DNA of 64,000 nt from Flavobacteriales bacterium (GTDB lineage: Bacteria > Bacteroidota > Bacteroidia > Flavobacteriales_F > PHOS-HE28): positions 186,001 through 250,000 of the forward strand of contig JADJLR010000002.1 of NCBI GenBank assembly GCA_016710015.1, in the 5' to 3' direction. The translations under genes and the position numbers were made by a program. This document shows positions 62,362 to 64,000 of this stretch, in pieces (the stretch's first letter is position 1; each line of letters starts with the position of its first letter). The notes below the pieces were generated by a model. The model did not search any database. It saw only the letters and a list, made by a program, of their open reading frames with translations, and was not told where the DNA came from.

Positions 62362-63303
62362 CTATCGAAAGATAGCTGTCCGGAATTCGCCGTCCGGGCC
62401 CACCTGCCCGCGGTACATGCCGCTACAGTTGAAATCCATGACGATGTTGCCGTGCCGATCGATCGCGATCAATCCACCGTCCCCGTCCAACGGCGGCAAT
62501 TTCTCGTGGATCACGACACGCACGGCTTCGATCAAGGCGGCACCCTTGTACAGCATCATGGCGTGTACATCAAAGGCCGCGACCGCACGGATGAAGCTTT
62601 CGCCGTGGCCCGTGCAACTTACCGCGCAGGTCATGTCATTGGCGTAGGTACCGGCACCGATGATCGGACTGTCCCCGATCCGCTGCCACTTCTTGTTCGT
62701 CATACCACCGGTGCTGGTGGCTGCTGCTAGGTGCCCGGCACGGTCCAGCGCAACTGCTCCAACGGTCCCGAATTTCTTCTCCTTGGCTTCCATTGAGCTG
62801 CCCGCGTGATCCAATCGGACCTCGTCCGTGCCTACCACCTCCTTCCACTGCTCATAGCGGAACGCATCGAAGAAATACTCATCATCCTCCAATTCGATCT
62901 TTTGCTTGTGCGCGAACTCAAAGGCACCATTCCCGCTCAGGAAAACATGATCGCTCTGGTCCATTACTCGGCGTGCCAACCCGATCGGGTTCTTCACATT
63001 CTGCACGCCTGCTACGGCCCCGGCTCGCAGATCGCTGCCATTCATCAAACTGGCATCCATTTCGTGTTGTCCATCTGCATTGAACACGGAGCCTTTTCCC
63101 GCGTTGAAGAGCGGCGAATCCTCCAAGGCCCGAACCGCAGTTTCGACCGCATCCAAGGCAGGCCCTCCTTTGGTGAGTACCGCATGTCCACGTTGCAAAG
63201 CCAATTCCAACGCAGCCCTGTGATCCTTTTCCCTTAGCGGGGTCATGAGCTCTTTTGCAATGGTCCCGGCCCCTCCGTGTATCGCTAGTGCGGTGTTCCC
63301 CAT
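62362..63303 (-). CDS. iaaA: Isoaspartyl peptidase / L-asparaginase (IaaA-type)
   Basis: A 313-residue Ntn-hydrolase that is cleaved autocatalytically into two subunits. ALAIHGGAGTIAKELM, NAGKGSVFNADGQHEMDASL and the cleavage site FGTVGAVALDRAGHLAAATS fit the family; the Thr of GTVGA becomes the nucleophile. It hydrolyses beta-aspartyl dipeptides, including beta-Asp-Arg from cyanophycin breakdown, as well as asparagine. Its place beside cphA and cyanophycinase supports this role. I chose MGNTALAIHGG as start because it precedes the first strand. Opposite strand to the AI-2E-type gene, with 2 bases between stops. Confidence 0.9.
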   Translation of the reverse strand: MGNTALAIHGGAGTIAKELMTPLREKDHRAALELALQRGHAVLTKGGPALDAVETAVRALEDSPLFNAGKGSVFNADGQHEMDASLMNGSDLRAGAVAGVQNVKNPIGLARRVMDQSDHVFLSGNGAFEFAHKQKIELEDDEYFFDAFRYEQWKEVVGTDEVRLDHAGSSMEAKEKKFGTVGAVALDRAGHLAAATSTGGMTNKKWQRIGDSPIIGAGTYANDMTCAVSCTGHGESFIRAVAAFDVHAMMLYKGAALIEAVRVVIHEKLPPLDGDGGLIAIDRHGNIVMDFNCSGMYRGQVGPDGEFRTAIFR

Positions 63304-63436
63304 GATCCTTGCATTCAATGTGCGGTGAAAGTAGAACCCTAAGTCCTTAGGCCCGTGTCGCATGCCCCATACCTGTCAACAGGTGCCTGCTAACTGTAGG
63401 GAAGACACCTCCGAAATTCCTCAAGCATCCGAAATA

Positions 63437-63470
63437 GGAAAGGCCAAGGACTTCCGCCCTTGGCCTTTCC
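63437..63470 (-). terminator. Perfect hairpin terminator between the DUF4920 gene and iaaA
   Basis: GGAAAGGCCAAGG pairs perfectly with CCTTGGCCTTTCC around an 8-base loop, 16 bases past the DUF4920 stop on the minus strand; the tail there is TATTTC. Bases 63304-63436 show no gene. Confidence 0.8.
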
Positions 63471-63485
63471 GGTCTTCGATGCGCT

Positions 63486-63971
63486 TCAATATGTGATCAG
63501 CACGCCATCCGCCAAGAACATCAAATTCGTCTCCGGATCGGTGATCAACTCGATCTCTTCCTTGCTCTTACCAGCATCTTCGGCATAGTGTCGCAACGTG
63601 GGCACATCCACCACCTCGCGCGTCGCCGTGCCTTGCATTACCGCCTTCTTTCCTTCCAACCCTTTGGTCGGAACAAAGAAGCCATAGTCCATGAACCGCA
63701 CTTTCATGACCCCTCCATCGGGCAATTCCACATCCATCCAGCAGCCCTTCTTGGTACAGCTGGTGAGGATGGTGCATTCCACCTTGGTGGCGAATTCGTC
63801 CTTTTCGGTCATCACCTTTACCAATTCGTCGGTGGAAATAGCCCCTTCCGGTGTGATCGCCTCGCCGTAGCTCTTTACGACCGCTTCGCCTTTTTCTTGC
63901 GCGATCGCGGTATTCGGGGTGGAATTGCAGGCAATGGCAATGATCGTAGCAAGTAATGTGAGTTTGTTCAT
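63486..63971 (-). CDS. DUF4920 exported protein
   Basis: A 161-residue protein with a lipoprotein-like N-terminus (NKLTLLATIIAIACNSTPN). The conserved block TSCTKKGCWMDVELPDGGVM carries the 'C-x-K-K-G-C-W' motif of DUF4920, followed by VRFMDYGFFVPTKGLEGKKA and VDVPTLRHYAEDAGKSKEEI. The paired Cys of the TKKGCW region may bind metal or be redox active; this is inferred. Function unknown. Its start lies 30 bases from the right edge, so the promoter is mostly outside; CTTTGCAGG at the edge could be the end of a -7 box. Confidence 0.8.
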   Translation of the reverse strand: MNKLTLLATIIAIACNSTPNTAIAQEKGEAVVKSYGEAITPEGAISTDELVKVMTEKDEFATKVECTILTSCTKKGCWMDVELPDGGVMKVRFMDYGFFVPTKGLEGKKAVMQGTATREVVDVPTLRHYAEDAGKSKEEIELITDPETNLMFLADGVLITY

Positions 63972-64000
63972 AGCTCTAGTTTTCGTGGCTCCTGCAAAGA

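Overview
The window looks like a chromosomal segment of a moderately GC-rich member of the Bacteroidota, most likely Flavobacteriales. The evidence is the set of type IX secretion (T9SS) C-terminal sorting domains (three type A plus a partial one at the left edge, and one type B 'gliding-associated' domain), SprB-like and PKD repeats, PD40/TPR exported proteins, DUF1599, DUF4920, a BT_3928-type DoxX protein, and promoter -7 boxes of the form TAnnTTtG or TAnnTTcG close to start codons. Nothing indicates a phage or plasmid. Most of the DNA is ordinary chromosome with several low-complexity or repeat-bearing intergenic spots.

Layout. 1-9.5 kb: the tail of a secreted protein, a CoA-binding protein, an OlsF-like two-domain acyltransferase, a transglutaminase-like membrane protein, an M23/LysM peptidase, tRNA-Leu(CAG), a YkuK-like protein, a dipeptidyl peptidase III lipoprotein, REP-like palindromes, and a small HD protein next to a lipoprotein. 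9.6-16.9 kb: two tandem paralogous T9SS cargo proteins, followed by an intergenic repeat zone with a 52-nt direct repeat, a very long hairpin and a suspicious poly-G run. 17-32.4 kb: a long co-directional minus-strand series, tpiA-prmA-(1498-aa exported protein)-plsY-(2226-aa TPR/PD40/coiled-coil/SPOR-like protein)-clpS-M48 protease-YdcF-like. 32.5-41.4 kb: a DoxX-type membrane protein, DUF1599, folP, three related small exported proteins, two class III nucleotide cyclases flanking an exported protein, and a spermidine-synthase-like protein. 41.5-47.9 kb: a 2146-aa repetitive adhesin-like type B T9SS cargo whose centre holds a nested recent duplication. 48-55.9 kb: a WG-repeat protein with an apparent 1-base frameshift, an RND-type exporter, a small exported protein, trmD-rplS, a broken ParE/RelE-type toxin gene and a secreted protein. 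55.9-64 kb: a cyanophycin locus (synthetase, cyanophycinase, isoaspartyl peptidase) enclosing a cassette of small membrane proteins, then a DUF4920 protein.

How the genes work together. The clearest complete pathway is nitrogen and carbon storage as cyanophycin: CphA makes the Asp-Arg polymer, cyanophycinase cuts it to beta-Asp-Arg dipeptides, and the isoaspartyl peptidase can split those. Between the last two genes sit a DUF3817 protein, a YtxH protein, a holin-superfamily-like protein, an unknown protein and an AI-2E-family transporter, all on the plus strand. The T9SS cargos imply a secretion and adhesion lifestyle. I see no fully new molecular system that the sequence alone proves. The most interesting leads are the cyanophycin locus with its embedded membrane cassette, the nested repeat expansion, the deletion-type paralogue pair, and the paired cyclases with apparently leaderless TTG starts.
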